A stretch of DNA of 64,000 nt. Origin: Muscardinus avellanarius. Taxonomy: Eukaryota > Chordata > Mammalia > Rodentia > Gliridae. Below are positions 51,165-63,592 of the stretch, one piece after another; the first letter of the stretch is position 1; the number at the start of each line of letters is the position of its first letter. The position numbers and the translations under genes were made by a program. The DNA lies in the NCBI GenBank assembly GCA_963383645.1, contig OY726565.1, positions 37,305,529 to 37,369,528 on the forward strand, written 5' to 3'. Under the pieces are notes generated by a model. It was not told where the DNA came from. It made no database searches and worked only from the letters and a program-made list of their open reading frames with translations.

Positions 51165-51342
51165 TGAGCTAGAAATGTAACTCGGTGGTAGAACATTTGC
51201 CTGGCATGTGCAAGGCCATGGTTTTAATCCTGAGTACCATAAAAAATGGCTATTCCAAGGCTGGAATGGCTATTCCAGGCTCTATGGTAGAGTGTTTGTA
51301 TATGTGAGGCCCTGAGTTAGATCCCTGACATCATACTAAAGC
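51165..51342 (+). mobile_element. Two adjacent ID-like elements
   Basis: First 51165-51247 (TAACTCGGTGGTAGAACATT, GGCATGTGCAAGGCCATGG); second 51285-51342 (GGTAGAGTGTTTGTATATGT, GAGGCCCTGAGTTAGATCCC). Joined by GGCTGGAATGGCTATTCC. Confidence 0.72.
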
Positions 51343-51600
51343 ATTTAAGACATAATAAAGTTTTTTTTTAAGAATTTTATTAGATGTGTAGGCTATGCAA
51401 TGGGCTTAAGTTAATATGTTCTAATATTTCTTCTTGAATGTATTTCTGAAATATTTTCTCCCATTAACCATTCTAGAAAGTTTTCTGGCTATCCACTTGA
51501 ACCCAGTCTGAATTTGAAATTTGCATTTATATCAATATAAAAGTAAAAAAAAGAAGACTGCCTCCTCTTTACATAGTTCCTATTTCTATTTTCCTTCTTT

Positions 51601-51809
51601 TTTTAATTTTTGGCGGTAGTGGAGATGGAATTCAAAGGCATTCTACCTCTGGGCTACACCCCCAGCCCTATTTTTTATTCTTTATTTTGAAACAGGGTCT
51701 CACTGAGTTGTAAAGGGCCTAAGTAGCTGAGGCTGGCTACAAACCCATATCCTCCTGTCTCAGCCTATCAAATGCTGTGATTACAAGCATGCGCCACCAC
51801 GCCCAGCTA
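51601..51809 (-). mobile_element. Type O SINE
   Basis: AGTTCCTATTTCTAT repeated on both sides. Confidence 0.9.
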
Positions 51810-52189
51810 CAGAGTTCCTATTTCTATAAAACTTCTTGCTGGCTGGTGTGGAAGGGAAGGGTTGAGGTTTATTAATGAGAGGCCTAACTGTAAAATTTCA
51901 CTTGGTGACAGAAGAACCAATATGGCTGGGTCAAATATTATCAAGTACTATTTATCAAGTACTGTTTCACCTATTTGTTTATGTCAGATTTGGTGTAACA
52001 GTAACATATAAGCAAAATATACAAAAGTTGGAAATATATTTTCTGGACTCACATAAAGACAAAAACATAATAAATTATGGAAAAAGAAAGATGGGATATA
52101 GGAAATAGGAAAGAAATACTGTACATTTCAGCTCAAATACAGTAGGGGATAGAACCCTAAAATAGCAGTCTAATATAACATACAGAGTT

Positions 52190-52320
52190 GTGGGCCAGCA
52201 GCCAGGAAAGGAGGCTCGGGCCTGCACAAGTCACTAAAATGCTCTAAGAACTGGTCTCTTCGTCTGTAAAGAGTTGAACTGAACGACCTCTCAGTCCCTT
52301 TAAGTCTATCTTCACTCAGT
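52190..52320 (+). mobile_element. MIR-like fossil
   Basis: CACAAGTCACTAAAATGCTC, CTCTTCGTCTGTAAAGAG and GAACGACCTCTCAGTCCCTT follow the MIR3-type order of words. Confidence 0.5.
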
Positions 52321-52455
52321 GAAGCACATCTCAAATACACAAAGGAACGTAAGTCAAGGTTGGAGAATTGAGATTTAAGGGAAAAAATAATGAACCTAAT
52401 CACAAATTAACTCATCAAGAGCTACTTTTACTTTTACTGCACTTTAAAGAATTAT

Positions 52456-52658
52456 GAAGCCGGGCCTGGTGGCGCACGCTTGTAATCCCTGCGCTTGGGA
52501 GGTGGAGACAGGAGGATCGCGCTGGTTCGAAGCCAGCCGCACTGGCATAAAAGACCCTGTTTCCAAATAAAAAAGTATAAAAATAGGTCTGGGAGTGTAG
52601 CCCGGCAGTAGAAGGGTTTCCAGGAACCCCAGTACCACCAAAAGAAAAAAAAAAAAGA
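52456..52658 (+). mobile_element. Type Y SINE
   Basis: AAAGAATTATGAAG repeated exactly on both sides; near-consensus. Confidence 0.94.
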
Positions 52659-53039
52659 ATTATGAAGTAATTTCCCTTGCCATGGTATTCTGCATGTCTG
52701 CTATGCTCACAGTTATTTACAACAAGCAGTGGCAGGGAGTGCCTCTCTGGACCAGATATGGTGCCAGGCCATACACAGGCAGCTGGCAGTTCACAAGGGA
52801 GTATAGTAGGAAAAGCACCGCCCAGAGGCACGCCAGGCCAATGATGTGTGACATCTGATGTGGCTGCTACTGGCTGCTACAGAGAAAAGACTGGAAGGCA
52901 GCGGAGCAACAAAAGCACACATCTCAAAGAAGGGCAGGCAAGCCAAGGTCAAGGACAGGAGTAGAAGGTTGTTTAGCAGTATCAGAAACAGAGCCAACCA
53001 TAATCATAAAAGGGATAAAAACAAGCAGAATTTTCAAAA

Positions 53040-53627
53040 AATGGTTTGTGATATTTATAATAGTGGGATTCATTATTACCTATTTGTACAAGCACATAAC
53101 ATAATTTGATCAATTTCATTTCTTAGAACCTCCCCTTTCCCTGGTCCCCTTCCTCTACTGGTCTCCCTTCTATTTTTATGACATTCCCTCCACCCTCTTA
53201 ATTTCTTTTTTTCTTTCTTTATGGCTGAATGAAACTCCAGTGTATCTATATGCCACATATTCTTTATCCATCTGTTGGACAACTAGGCTAGTTCCATAAC
53301 TTGGTTGCCAAATGTACTATGAAAAACATAGTTCTGCACATATCACAATAGTATGCTGACCTCCGTTCTTTGGATAAATACTAAGGAATGGTACAGCTGG
53401 GTCATTTGGTGGTTCCATTCCTACTTTTAAGAAATCTCCAAACTATTCTCCATAGCAGCTATGCTAATTTATAATCCCATCGACATCGTATAAGTGTTCC
53501 TTTCCCCCCATATCTTCAACATCATTTATTATTGTTTGTATTCTTAATGATTGCCATTTTAACTGGAGTGAGACCAAATCTCAGTGTAGCTTTGATTTGC
53601 ATTTCCCTGATAAAACCCAAAACTTCT
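53040..53627 (-). mobile_element. L1 3' end, minus strand
   Basis: Plus strand carries antisense L1 landmarks: CACATAACATAATTTGATCA, TTTATGGCTGAATGAAACTC, TTCTTTATCCATCTGTTGGA and GATTTGCATTTCCCTGATAA. Sits just downstream of the relay-helix exon. Confidence 0.85.
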
Positions 53628-53807
53628 GAGGAGGTGCTTATTTATTTTTATCAAGTCCTTAAATTTGTCTGATCCAAGATATCTTCTGGGCTTCTTTGAT
53701 TCCCTGGGATGTACTCCATCAATTGGGACAACTGCATCAAATTTCTCTTCCTTGAAATACAAAATAGCTTAATGTAGATCTTAAGGTGCAATTATAATGG
53801 TAATTAC
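53628..53807 (-). other. Protein-like frame between L1 and relay-helix exon
   Basis: Minus frame 53762-53559 begins MYFKEEKFDAVVPIDGVHPR and continues ESKKPRRYLGSDKFKDLIK before entering L1. No family recognised; may be L1-linked or chance. Confidence 0.3.
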
Positions 53808-53899
53808 CTCCTTCAGAATCCTTTCATTAAAAAATTGTTGAAGTTTTTCATTGCAATAGTTGATGCAAAATTGTTCAAAACTGTTATGTTCAAAGTACT
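53808..53899 (-). CDS. MYO6: MYO6 exon, residues 461-491 (relay helix)
   Basis: Encodes (E)[20 protein letters not shown] then [10 protein letters not shown], the relay helix that starts at switch II. The acceptor is TTTTCAG, the donor GTAATT. Its first two bases complete Glu461 of the switch II DIAGFE motif. Confidence 0.96.
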
Positions 53900-55107
53900 C
53901 TGAAAACATAAAGCCAGAACAACCAAGAGTCATCATCATCAGATTAACTTCAAATAAATTTTCTTAGAATAAAATGTTATTGTATCAATGCTTTAATTTG
54001 AGATTCAGATATAAAGATACATGTAATTACTCTATACTTCCCAAATACTCTTATTTCAAGACAAATTATATTAGACACTAAAATGAAGTATTAAAATTTT
54101 AATACTTAATACACTAAAATTAAGTATTAAAAGTATTAAAATACCTTGCTCTAACTGACAAAAGGTGTTTGTCAGGTGAAATTAATTATATAGTAAAAAT
54201 AAAGAAAACATAAAACCACTGGTAATATAATTTATTAAAGCAACCTAATTAAAGCACAGAAGTGACTTAAAATGCAGTGCTTTAGAAATTTTTTCTGCTT
54301 AATCTATAAAATTAGTTACCACAAATGCTATGGATACTGATTCACTTCTAAAATTAAGGAACTGTACTGCATTCTAAGAATCATCAAGCTCTAAAATTTT
54401 ATGATTCTGGGTATTTGTATTATGCCCAAACTGGTAGAGACTAGGAAACAAATGTCTAAAGATTGTGAAATCTTAAATCAGTGATAGGTGTTTATTTGCC
54501 TTTAAACAAAATGTAATTATTTACAGTAAATTTTAAAGCACATATCATAACAAAATAAATTGTCCCTCTTAAAATATAAATGTCCATTATATTCCCTTGG
54601 CAAAGGCAAACAAACCACAAAGGAGAAACATACCATTCCCTCAAGCCAGAAGCAATGCTCCATCAATAATCCCAATATAAAAACCATCAGATTTACTTCA
54701 AGATTTTTACAACAGTCACTTAGAACACAGCAGTACTCAGATTGTATTCAGTGGCCCATTTAGTTTCTAGATGAGTAGCACCACAGCGACTCACAATGAC
54801 TTATCTTATTTACTTGGTGGAAAGTGAAATGGAAATAGCTCTTTGTTGATAATTAACACTAGCAATAAATTGCTACCCACAGTAATGAGATGAGCCTGAT
54901 AGGTCACCCTATACCTAGCTCTACATGTCCATCAATGATTTCAGTGACCTCATTATCTTTATCTATTATTTATAATTAATGACTTTATTATATGAATTAG
55001 TAGCACTCAAGAGTTTATTTAGTTGTATTCAAGAGAAACATCTAAACCACAGTGGTTTCAATCAATATGGTTTAATTTTGGCATTAGTATAATCAAAAGT
55101 ACCCTTA
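53900..55107. other. MYO6 intron, no recognised element
   Basis: AT-rich and SINE-free for 1.2 kb; nothing recognised. Confidence 0.55.
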
Positions 55108-55299
55108 AGCCGGGCATGGTGGTACACACTTGTAATCCCTGCACTTGGGAGGTGGAGACAGTTGGATCCAGCAGGTTCAAAGCCAGCCTCTCTGGCTTAA
55201 GAGACCCTGTTCCCAAATAAAAAAATATAAAATAGGTCTGGGAGTGTAGCCCAGAGGGGGTTTCCAGGAACCTCAGTACCAGCAAAAAAAAAAAAAAAA
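55108..55299 (+). mobile_element. Type Y SINE
   Basis: Right monomer has a short deletion before GTTTCCAGGAACC. Followed by a small tandem duplication of AATCTTTCCTTTTTAA. Confidence 0.9.
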
Positions 55300-55435
55300 G
55301 AATCTTTCCTTTTTAATGAATCTTTCCTTTTTAAATCACCAGCTTCCTATGTATGCCATATTATGAAATAAAGGTATAAACAGATAACATAAGATGTTTT
55401 ATCAAGTGAAAGGCATTAGAACTGAAAAACAGAAT

Positions 55436-55439
55436 TTTT

Positions 55440-55474
<35 letters not shown>

Positions 55475-55673
55475 TGGTACTGGGGGTGGAACCAAGGGGC
55501 TTTCTACCTCCAGGCTATACTCCCAGACCTATTTTATACTTTATTTGGAAACAGGGTCTCACTAAGTTGCTGAAAGCCTCACTAAGTACCTAAGGCTGGC
55601 TTGGAACCTATGCAATCCTCCTGTCTCAGCCTCCCAAGTGCTAAGATTACAAGCATGCGCCACCATGCCTGAC
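55436..55673 (-). mobile_element. Type M SINE with T and (TG)n tail
   Basis: AAACAGAATTTTT repeated on both sides. Confidence 0.92.
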
Positions 55674-55705
55674 TAAACAGAATTTTTTTTTTTTTTTAAA
55701 GAATA

Positions 55706-55930
55706 AGCTGGGTGTGATGGTACACACCTATAATCCCATTACTTGGGAGGCTGAGACAGGAGAATCTCAAGTTCTAGGACAGCCTCAGAAAGTATTAAGA
55801 TTCTCATCAACCTAGCAAGACCCTGTTTCAAAATTAAAATAAAATAGGGATGGAGATGTAGGTTGAAGGTAGAATGCCTCTAGGTTCAACCCCCAATACT
55901 AAAAAATAAAAATAAAAAATAAAAAAATTT
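55706..55930 (+). mobile_element. Type O SINE
   Basis: AGCTGGGTGTGATGGTACAC start to CAACCCCCAATACT and A-rich tail. Confidence 0.87.
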
Positions 55931-55999
55931 AAATAAATTTTTAAAAATTGGGTGGTTCAATCCCCAGTACTAAGAGTGAGTAAATAAATAAATAATTTA

Positions 56000-56434
<435 letters not shown>

Positions 56435-56710
56435 TCAACAGCCATAGATAATGGGGCTATGGAGAAAACTGTTAAGAAAATAACTAAAGGAATCATCTAA
56501 AATTAGATTAAAATAGTATTGAGTAAAAGAAGTTAGGCTTAAATAAAACATTTTAACCTTAATTTATACTTCTACCTAGTAAATATATAAAAAGTTTATA
56601 AAAATTATTTGGAGAAATAATCTCTTTTAACTTTCCTTAAATGAGAAAGAAATTGTATACAATTCATAATAAATTTAAAGTTTGGTAACTTATTTGTCTA
56701 AAGAAAAATG

Positions 56711-56930
56711 TCAGCCAGGCATGGTGGCACATGCTTGTAAATCTCAATACTTGGGAGGCTGAGACAAGGAGGATTACAGGTTCATGGCCAGCCTTAGCTA
56801 CTTAGGCCCTCCTCAACTTAGGGAGACCCAGTTTCAAAATACAGAATAAAAAATAGGGCTGAGGGTATAGCTCTGAAGTAGGATGCCCCAGGGTTCAATC
56901 CCCAGTATTACAAATAGAAAAAGGAAAATG
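56711..56930 (+). mobile_element. Type O SINE
   Basis: GAAAAATGTC before and GGAAAATGTCC after. Confidence 0.9.
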
Positions 56931-57333
56931 TCCACTTAAAATGTAAAGTGTCCAATTCTACTGTGTAAGTAATTACATGGTACAATTCTACTATGTAATT
57001 ACATAGTAGACCCATTTATCTGTGGTGGTTGACAGCTATCTAATACTATTGACTAGGAAACAAATGTCACAGCAGTACTCAGCTGGGACAGATACACAGT
57101 CTTTGTCCTCAAGAAAATTATAATCTGGCATTAAGGAGAATTTCCCAACACCATGAATAATACTATCATAATGATAATGGGGTAATATAAAAGCACCAAA
57201 AAACTGAAAAAAGTCAAATCTAGAAATAACTTTAAAAGTCATTTAAGTAGGCCTTATATTTGAATCCCCACTAAATAGTGATTCTGCTACTTATATTTCC
57301 TGGAATTCCTCCCTCTCTCCCCACCTCTACCCA

Positions 57334-57515
57334 GTGCCAAGGATTGAACCTTGGGCCTTCCACATGCTGGGCAAGCACTCTACCACTGAACTCCATCCCT
57401 AGCCCTTTTTTATTTTATTTTGAGATAGGATCCAGGCTGGCCTCAAACTTATGATCTTTCTGCCTCAGTCTCTCCAGGAGCTGAGATTATAAATGTGTGC
57501 CAACACACCCCACTT
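57334..57515 (-). mobile_element. Old ID-B1 dimer
   Basis: Carries the full ID middle (ACATGCTGGGCAAGCACTCT), lost from types O and Y, so it may be close to the ancestral B1-dID arrangement. Confidence 0.78.
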
Positions 57516-57716
57516 GGAACCTTTTCTTGAAATGAATTTTATGTGGATACTCCATACAAAAAAACATAAAAGAGCAGCTTTGGGAGTCAATATCTGAGGG
57601 GTGTCTTTGTGGGCTTCCCTTAGGCTCCAGAGATAAGTCTAAGGAACTATGGGGCACTGGTCTACAAAACTCTTGCAGAGCTTTTCTTTATGGTAAGAAT
57701 GATTTAAAATTAGCTT

Positions 57717-57720
<4 letters not shown>

Positions 57721-57748
<28 letters not shown>
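57721..57748. repeat. A28 tract
   Basis: Long A run with no SINE or L1 sequence recognised before it; may be the tail of an unrecognised retrocopy. Confidence 0.8.
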
Positions 57749-57749
<1 letters not shown>

Positions 57750-57837
57750 CAGGCTACTCATAACTTGCTTACATTCCCAAAAGTGTAAGAGGTAGCAAAT
57801 TTTTTGAATAGCTAAAATAAAATATTTTTAATTAGTT

Positions 57838-57980
57838 TAGCCAGGCATGTTGGCACATGCCTGTACCTCTTCTACTTAAGAGATTAAAGCAGAAGGAACC
57901 CTTGAGCCTAGGTGTTCAGAGCCAGTCTGGGCAACGTAAGAGACCATCTCTTAAAAACTGGAAAAACAAATAAATCAAAT
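57838..57980 (+). mobile_element. B1-like monomer
   Basis: AGCCAGGCATGTTGGCACAT and GAGCCAGTCTGGGCAACGTA, closer to monomeric B1/FAM than to the dimer. Confidence 0.7.
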
Positions 57981-57981
57981 A

Positions 57982-58178
57982 AACCAGGGATCGTGACACA
58001 CACTTATTCCAGTATTTGGATGGATAAGAGAGGAAGATTGCAGGTTCAATGCCAGCCTCAGCAACTTATCAAGACTCTATTTCAAAATAAAAATTGAAAA
58101 GGGCTGAGGGTATAGGCCAGAGGTAGGATATCCCTGGGTTAAATCCCCAGTACCAAAAATAAAATAAAATAAAATAAT
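57982..58178 (+). mobile_element. Type O SINE
   Basis: Diverged left end; (AAAAT)n tail. Confidence 0.85.
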
Positions 58179-58202
58179 TAATTAAAAATATTTCATCCAT
58201 TC

Positions 58203-58403
58203 CAGGCATGGTGGCACACACTTGTAATCCCAGGAGGATCACAGGTTCACAGCCAGCCTCAGCTATTTAGTGAGGCCCTCTGCAACTTAGCTGAGACCCC
58301 ATTTCAAAAGAATAAAAAATAGGGCTAGGAGTGTAGCTCAGAGGTAGAATGCCCCTAGGTTCACTCCTTAGCACTGAAAAAAAAAAAAAAAAAAAAAAAA
58401 AAA
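58203..58403 (+). mobile_element. Type O SINE, internally deleted
   Basis: GTAATCCCAGGAGGATCACA lacks the part of the left monomer between the boxes; pure A tail. Confidence 0.88.
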
Positions 58404-58826
58404 GCATCCACTAAAAAAGAATCCTTATTGTTTTAATATTTAATTTTTTTCTGAAATAAGTTCCTTGAGTTCACCACCTGCTTATTTAACAGGGGACAGA
58501 AAACCTTACTTTTTTTCTCTTCACAAATGAAGATCTTATAGCACCTCAAAAAATAAATTTCATTCTACACTACCGGGAACAAACTGCATAAAATACAGAA
58601 TATTGAACCAAACTTTACACATACCCCAGCACAATCTAGAAGTTCTTGGTTACTGATTTTAAAAATCGTGGCTAGGCCCTTACTTTCTTGTCATCTGCAA
58701 TTTCCTCTAATAATCCTCTATGATTTCTAAGAGTAAGGAGAAGTTACATTTGCTGAGTATTTTGCTAATGTGAATTCTACTTAGTAGAAGTTTTAATCCA
58801 CGCTGAATACGAGGAAAATCACTTTA

Positions 58827-59352
58827 TTTTTTTAAATCAAAAAGGAAACATCAAATTTAATTTAAACAGAACTTGTCTGCAAGAACACTGGAGAAAAGCA
58901 ACTTCTGAAAGAGTTCAACATCTTGATGAGCACGTCTACTGAAAGGGCTGGAGAGAAACAAAACGCCATTCAGCTTACGGACTTGCGAGCTCTTTGTGAA
59001 TCAATCCACTTCCGGGTGGAAGAATTCGTGGATCACTTCTAATATCAAAGCATGTGCAAGGCTTCCTTCTGGATGTCTTGCACATTTGAAGAAGCAATCG
59101 TACAGTCTCCTGCTTTCCGCACAGGATAAATTCTTTGCTGCTGATCAGCCAACTCTCAGTGGAGGGGCAACTAGCACAACACCATCTCCCCCAACAAAGA
59201 GCATTGGAATATTCCGTTTTGCGAATTTATATATCTCTTCATAGGTCTCTTCATCAATTTCTATAGTAGTCAGTTTCTTCCACATCTCCCAGTATCATAT
59301 TTAAGTGTTGATCATAAGCCTGGTCCACGTCGTCTGCCATGTTTCAAACACC
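58827..59352 (-). pseudogene. LSM3: LSM3 processed pseudogene with internal deletion
   Basis: Retrocopy of LSM3, a subunit of the Lsm2-8 (U6 snRNP) and Lsm1-7 (mRNA decay) rings. On the minus strand the ATG is at 59338-59340 (MADDVDQ), followed directly by [16 protein letters not shown]. About 115 bp encoding the segment between these two is missing, with the Sm1 core. Reading then shifts into [20 protein letters not shown] and [11 protein letters not shown] with a stop at 59145-59147, then a 3' UTR to about 58834 and a short A tail. Perfect target-site duplication GAAAATCACTTTA at 58814-58826 and 59353-59365. Intronless, lies in the MYO6 intron, not expected to be functional. Confidence 0.95.
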
Positions 59353-59702
59353 GAAAATCACTTTAAAAGTAAAATGATCTATTGCCTGAATCAGATACTG
59401 ATTTACATAATCAACTAATATTTTTGTGGCTCTCTTACCTTTATAAATTCTAAATGTGTGTCATAAAGAATATCTACAAGGAGCAACTCTAAGAGCTATG
59501 CAAATACCTGTTTACTTATATGATGAACTATGGTAGGCAGATGCACAGAATTTTGATCAAGCCTGGTTTTTATAACATTAAAATGAAAAGAATGAATGAT
59601 GCATAAATATCAACCTTAATTCTCAATATTCTTAAAATTGCATATTTTTCCTTGACAAACTGCAAAACAGGTTTTTTGCAGAACAATGAATTAAGAAACT
59701 TA

Positions 59703-60356
<654 letters not shown>

Positions 60357-60383
60357 ACACACACACACACACACACACACACC
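60357..60383. repeat. (CA)n microsatellite
   Basis: CA run not joined to a recognisable SINE. Confidence 0.96.
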
Positions 60384-60432
60384 TTAAGGCTAAGATAAGA
60401 AAACAATTTTTAAAAGCCTTTAAGAAGAAAGA

Positions 60433-60664
60433 CTAGCTGGGAGTGGTGGCACACGCTTGTAATCCCAGCACTCGGGAAGCTGAGACTGGAGGATCACGGT
60501 TCGCAGACAGCCTCAGGTACTTAATGAGGCCCTCTGCAACTTAATAAGACCTTGTTTCAAATTAAAAAGAATAAAAAATAGGGCAGGGGGTGTAGCTCAG
60601 AGGTTGAATGCCCCTGGGTTCCATCCTCAGACCCGCAAATTAATTAATTAATTAATTAATTAAA
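60433..60664 (+). mobile_element. Type O SINE with (TTAA)n tail
   Basis: Ends CCATCCTCAGACCCGCAAAT then ATTA repeats. Confidence 0.9.
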
Positions 60665-60678
60665 ATGAAGACTATAAG

Positions 60679-60820
60679 GCCAGGCGTGGTGGCACATGCT
60701 TGTAATCCCAGTGCTTGAGAGTCTGAGACAGGAGTCTCAAATAAAATATAAGATAGGTCTAGGAGTGTAGCCGAGAGGTAGAAAACCCCTGGGTTCTATC
60801 CCCAGTACCACAAAAAAAAA
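60679..60820 (+). mobile_element. Type M SINE with about 70-bp deletion
   Basis: ACAGGAGTCTCAAATAAAAT joins the left monomer to the linker, deleting the B box. AAGACTATAA flanks both sides. Confidence 0.9.
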
Positions 60821-60972
60821 GACTATAAAATAATGTAAAATTTTCATGTCACTATTTTCAAATTTGTTGTTTTAATAATATACCTTTTTGTTCTATGGAA
60901 TTAAAAGAACATAGGCAGTCCCAACAGGTATTTTCTATATTTCCATTGATAATCAAGAGTCTTGGAGAATAA

Positions 60973-61191
60973 ACTTTTTTTTTTTTTTGGTGGTACTGGA
61001 GATTGAACCCAGGAGTATTCTACCTCCGAGCTACATCTCTAGCCCTATTTTTATTCTTTTTACTTTGAAACATGGGCTCAGTAAGTTGCAGAGGGCCTCA
61101 CTAAGTAGCTGAGGCTGGCCACAAACCCAGATCCTCCAGTCTCTGCCTCCCAAGTACTGGGATTACAAGCGTGCGCCACCACACTCAGCTG
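60973..61191 (-). mobile_element. Type O SINE
   Basis: GAGAATAAACTTTTT repeated on both sides. Confidence 0.92.
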
Positions 61192-61291
61192 AGAATAAAC
61201 TTTTTGATCAGATAACTATAAAAAATACTGGAGTTTTTTGCCCCAAATTGCTAGGACATGCCAAAATTAGAGCTAAGAAAAAAAAATCACT

Positions 61292-61494
61292 TTTTATTGT
61301 GGTACTAAGGATTGAACCCAGGGTCATTCTACCTCTGAGCTACACCCCCAGCCATATTTTATTTTATTTTGAAACAGGGTCGCACTAAGTTGCAGAGGGC
61401 CTCACTAGATAGCTGAGGCTGACTGCAAACCTACAATCCTCCTATCTCAGCCTCCCAAGTACTGGGATTACAAGCATGTGCCACCACACTCAGC
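61292..61494 (-). mobile_element. Type O SINE
   Basis: AAAAAAAATCACTTTT before, AAAAAAAGTCACTTTT after. Confidence 0.92.
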
Positions 61495-61609
61495 TTAAAA
61501 AAAAGTCACTTTTAATTAGAAAGAATAATTTGGATCTATGAGAAGTCAAATAAAAGATGAAGATTAATAAAGTCTTAATTATTAAATTAAAATAATCTAA
61601 TTAAAATAT

Positions 61610-61790
61610 TTTTGTGGTACTGGGGTTCCTGAAAGCCCTTCTACCTCCAGGCTACACTCCCAGACCTATTTTATATTTTTGAAACAGGGTCTCTTATGCC
61701 AGCGCAGCTGGCTTCCAAACCTGCGTGATCCTCCTGTCTCCACCTCCCAAGTGCAGGGATTACAAGCGTGTGTGCCACCACGCCCAGCTT
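61610..61790 (-). mobile_element. Type Y SINE
   Basis: TTAATTAAA-type duplication around it; an extra TG in GCGTGTGTGCCACC. Confidence 0.9.
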
Positions 61791-62060
61791 TAATTAAATC
61801 TTTTGATCCCCTGCCTCATTCCCATCTTCCCTGAAGTCTGCTGATTTCCTTTAAAACAGAAGAACTTTGAGAATAAAAATAAGAGATAATGCAAATATGC
61901 ATTAAATTCCTGACTATTTAGTACTCTTCAGCTAACTGGATCATGCAACATTTATGGTTTTCTATAAGCATCTGTATGTTCTACCACAGGATAAAAGAGG
62001 AGAGGTATGAAAATGTCACCTATCACTTCCAACCACATTTTCAGTATCTGTTAATTATTC

Positions 62061-62261
62061 TTTTTTTTTTTTTTTTTTCGTGGTACTGGGGTTCCTGGAA
62101 GCCCTTCTACCTCTGGGCTACACTCCCAGACATATTTTTACATTTTTATTTGGAAACAGGGTCTCCTAAGCCAGCGCGTGGCTGGCTTTGAACCTGCGCG
62201 ATCCTCCTGTCTCCTCCTCCCAAGTGTGGGGATTACAAGCGTGCGCCACCACACCCGGCTA
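62061..62261 (-). mobile_element. Type Y SINE
   Basis: TGTTAATTATTCT repeated exactly on both sides. Confidence 0.94.
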
Positions 62262-62489
62262 TGTGTTAATTATTCTACACTTAAATATTTCTTGGGTTAC
62301 TTAGAATCTCCCACAGGTTCTCTTAGTTTCATTTATCAATGCTAACAGCAAATAAAATGTATGCTAACATTCATCATCCAATTTATATAAAAAGTAATAA
62401 AAATTTAATGTACCTAAGAAAATATCTAATTTTGCTTGAATTTTTTTCATTTTAAAGATTAATCTGTACTTTATTTCATTTATACACTT

Positions 62490-62700
62490 ACAGTGTTGCT
62501 GTGTACCAAATACAAGTATCCAAATCATTTTATAAATATTTAGCTCATTTACTCCTCTTCACCACACGAGATGGGAACTACTATTATCCTTTAACTTGAG
62601 GAAACTAACAGGGGAAAGGTGAAGTCTCTCGCCAAGGTCACGCACAGCAGATGGTGCACGCCGACGCTGCCTGACTGATTCGGAGCATGTGAGCTTGCCC
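62490..62700 (-). mobile_element. MIR fossil
   Basis: AACTTGAGGAAACTAACAGG, TCGCCAAGGTCACGCACAGC and a downstream GCCTGACTGATTCGGAGCA match reverse-complement MIR. Confidence 0.6.
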
Positions 62701-63000
62701 GTGCTATGTTGTATCTCACGTTATTGATTTCACAGCTTTACAGGACATTAATTCTGAAAGTCATTAAGACTGCCTATTTTAGTCTGTTCGTTCACAGGTC
62801 ACAAGGTTCACTGGCCTGCGGGCAATAGGGACCGCTGTCACAAGCTCCTGAGTTAGATACGAGAAAACCAAGTTCTCTCCGCAATATTCTGCACAGGTTT
62901 CACTTCTATGAAATGGAGACAGTATCTCCCACCTCATAATGTTTCAATTATGATTATAATGTTTATAATGAAATAAAGAACATAAAATGCATATGGCATT

Positions 63001-63070
63001 TTTTTGGTGCTGGGATCAGAGCTTCAATCATGCTAGGCAAGCACTCCACCACTGAGACACACCCTATCTT
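63001..63070 (-). mobile_element. ID-like element
   Basis: GGTGCTGGGATCAGAGCTTC and ATGCTAGGCAAGCACTCCAC. Confidence 0.72.
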
Positions 63071-63099
63071 CTTTATTCTTCCTCTTGTGCCCCTATATG

Positions 63100-63235
63100 A
63101 ATACTGCTATAAGGTGCTATACTCTAAAAGTACTTCTTGTGGATTAATTCATTTTACAAATGAAAAACACCAAGGCTCAGAGAGCCTCAGGATCTGACAC
63201 AAAAGCCTAGGTTATTGATTGCAACATTAAATACT
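63100..63235 (-). mobile_element. MIR fossil, short
   Basis: TTTACAAATGAAAAACACCA and AGGCTCAGAGAGCCTCAGGA match reverse-complement MIR over a short span. Confidence 0.45.
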
Positions 63236-63592
63236 TCAGGTTCTTTTTAACTAACCCTTGCTGTAAGATTCTTTTACATATTTAATTGCCCTAATTAACT
63301 GATCCAATTAACTGATCTAGGTCAATGAACTAGAAAAATTTCAAGAATACCTTGACAGACGATATAATAATATCAAGATAATCTGTTAATTGCTAAAAGT
63401 ACTTAGTACTAGTTGGAAACCCGACTAGTACTACTCTAGTAATGGAGTTACTAATTTGTTCAAAGCAAAGCTCACAATGAAGCATCCCTCATTTGCCAGA
63501 TTCACCACATAGCACAGTATATCCTAGAAGCTTCAGCAAACCAACACATACAGACTGAATTTTCATATAGCCAAGAAATGACAGAAATTTCA

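Noticed and set aside
53076..53282. Open frame resembling a small protein on the minus strand
   Set aside because: It lies in the L1 3' end and carries the usual L1 EYYSAIK-like relic wording.
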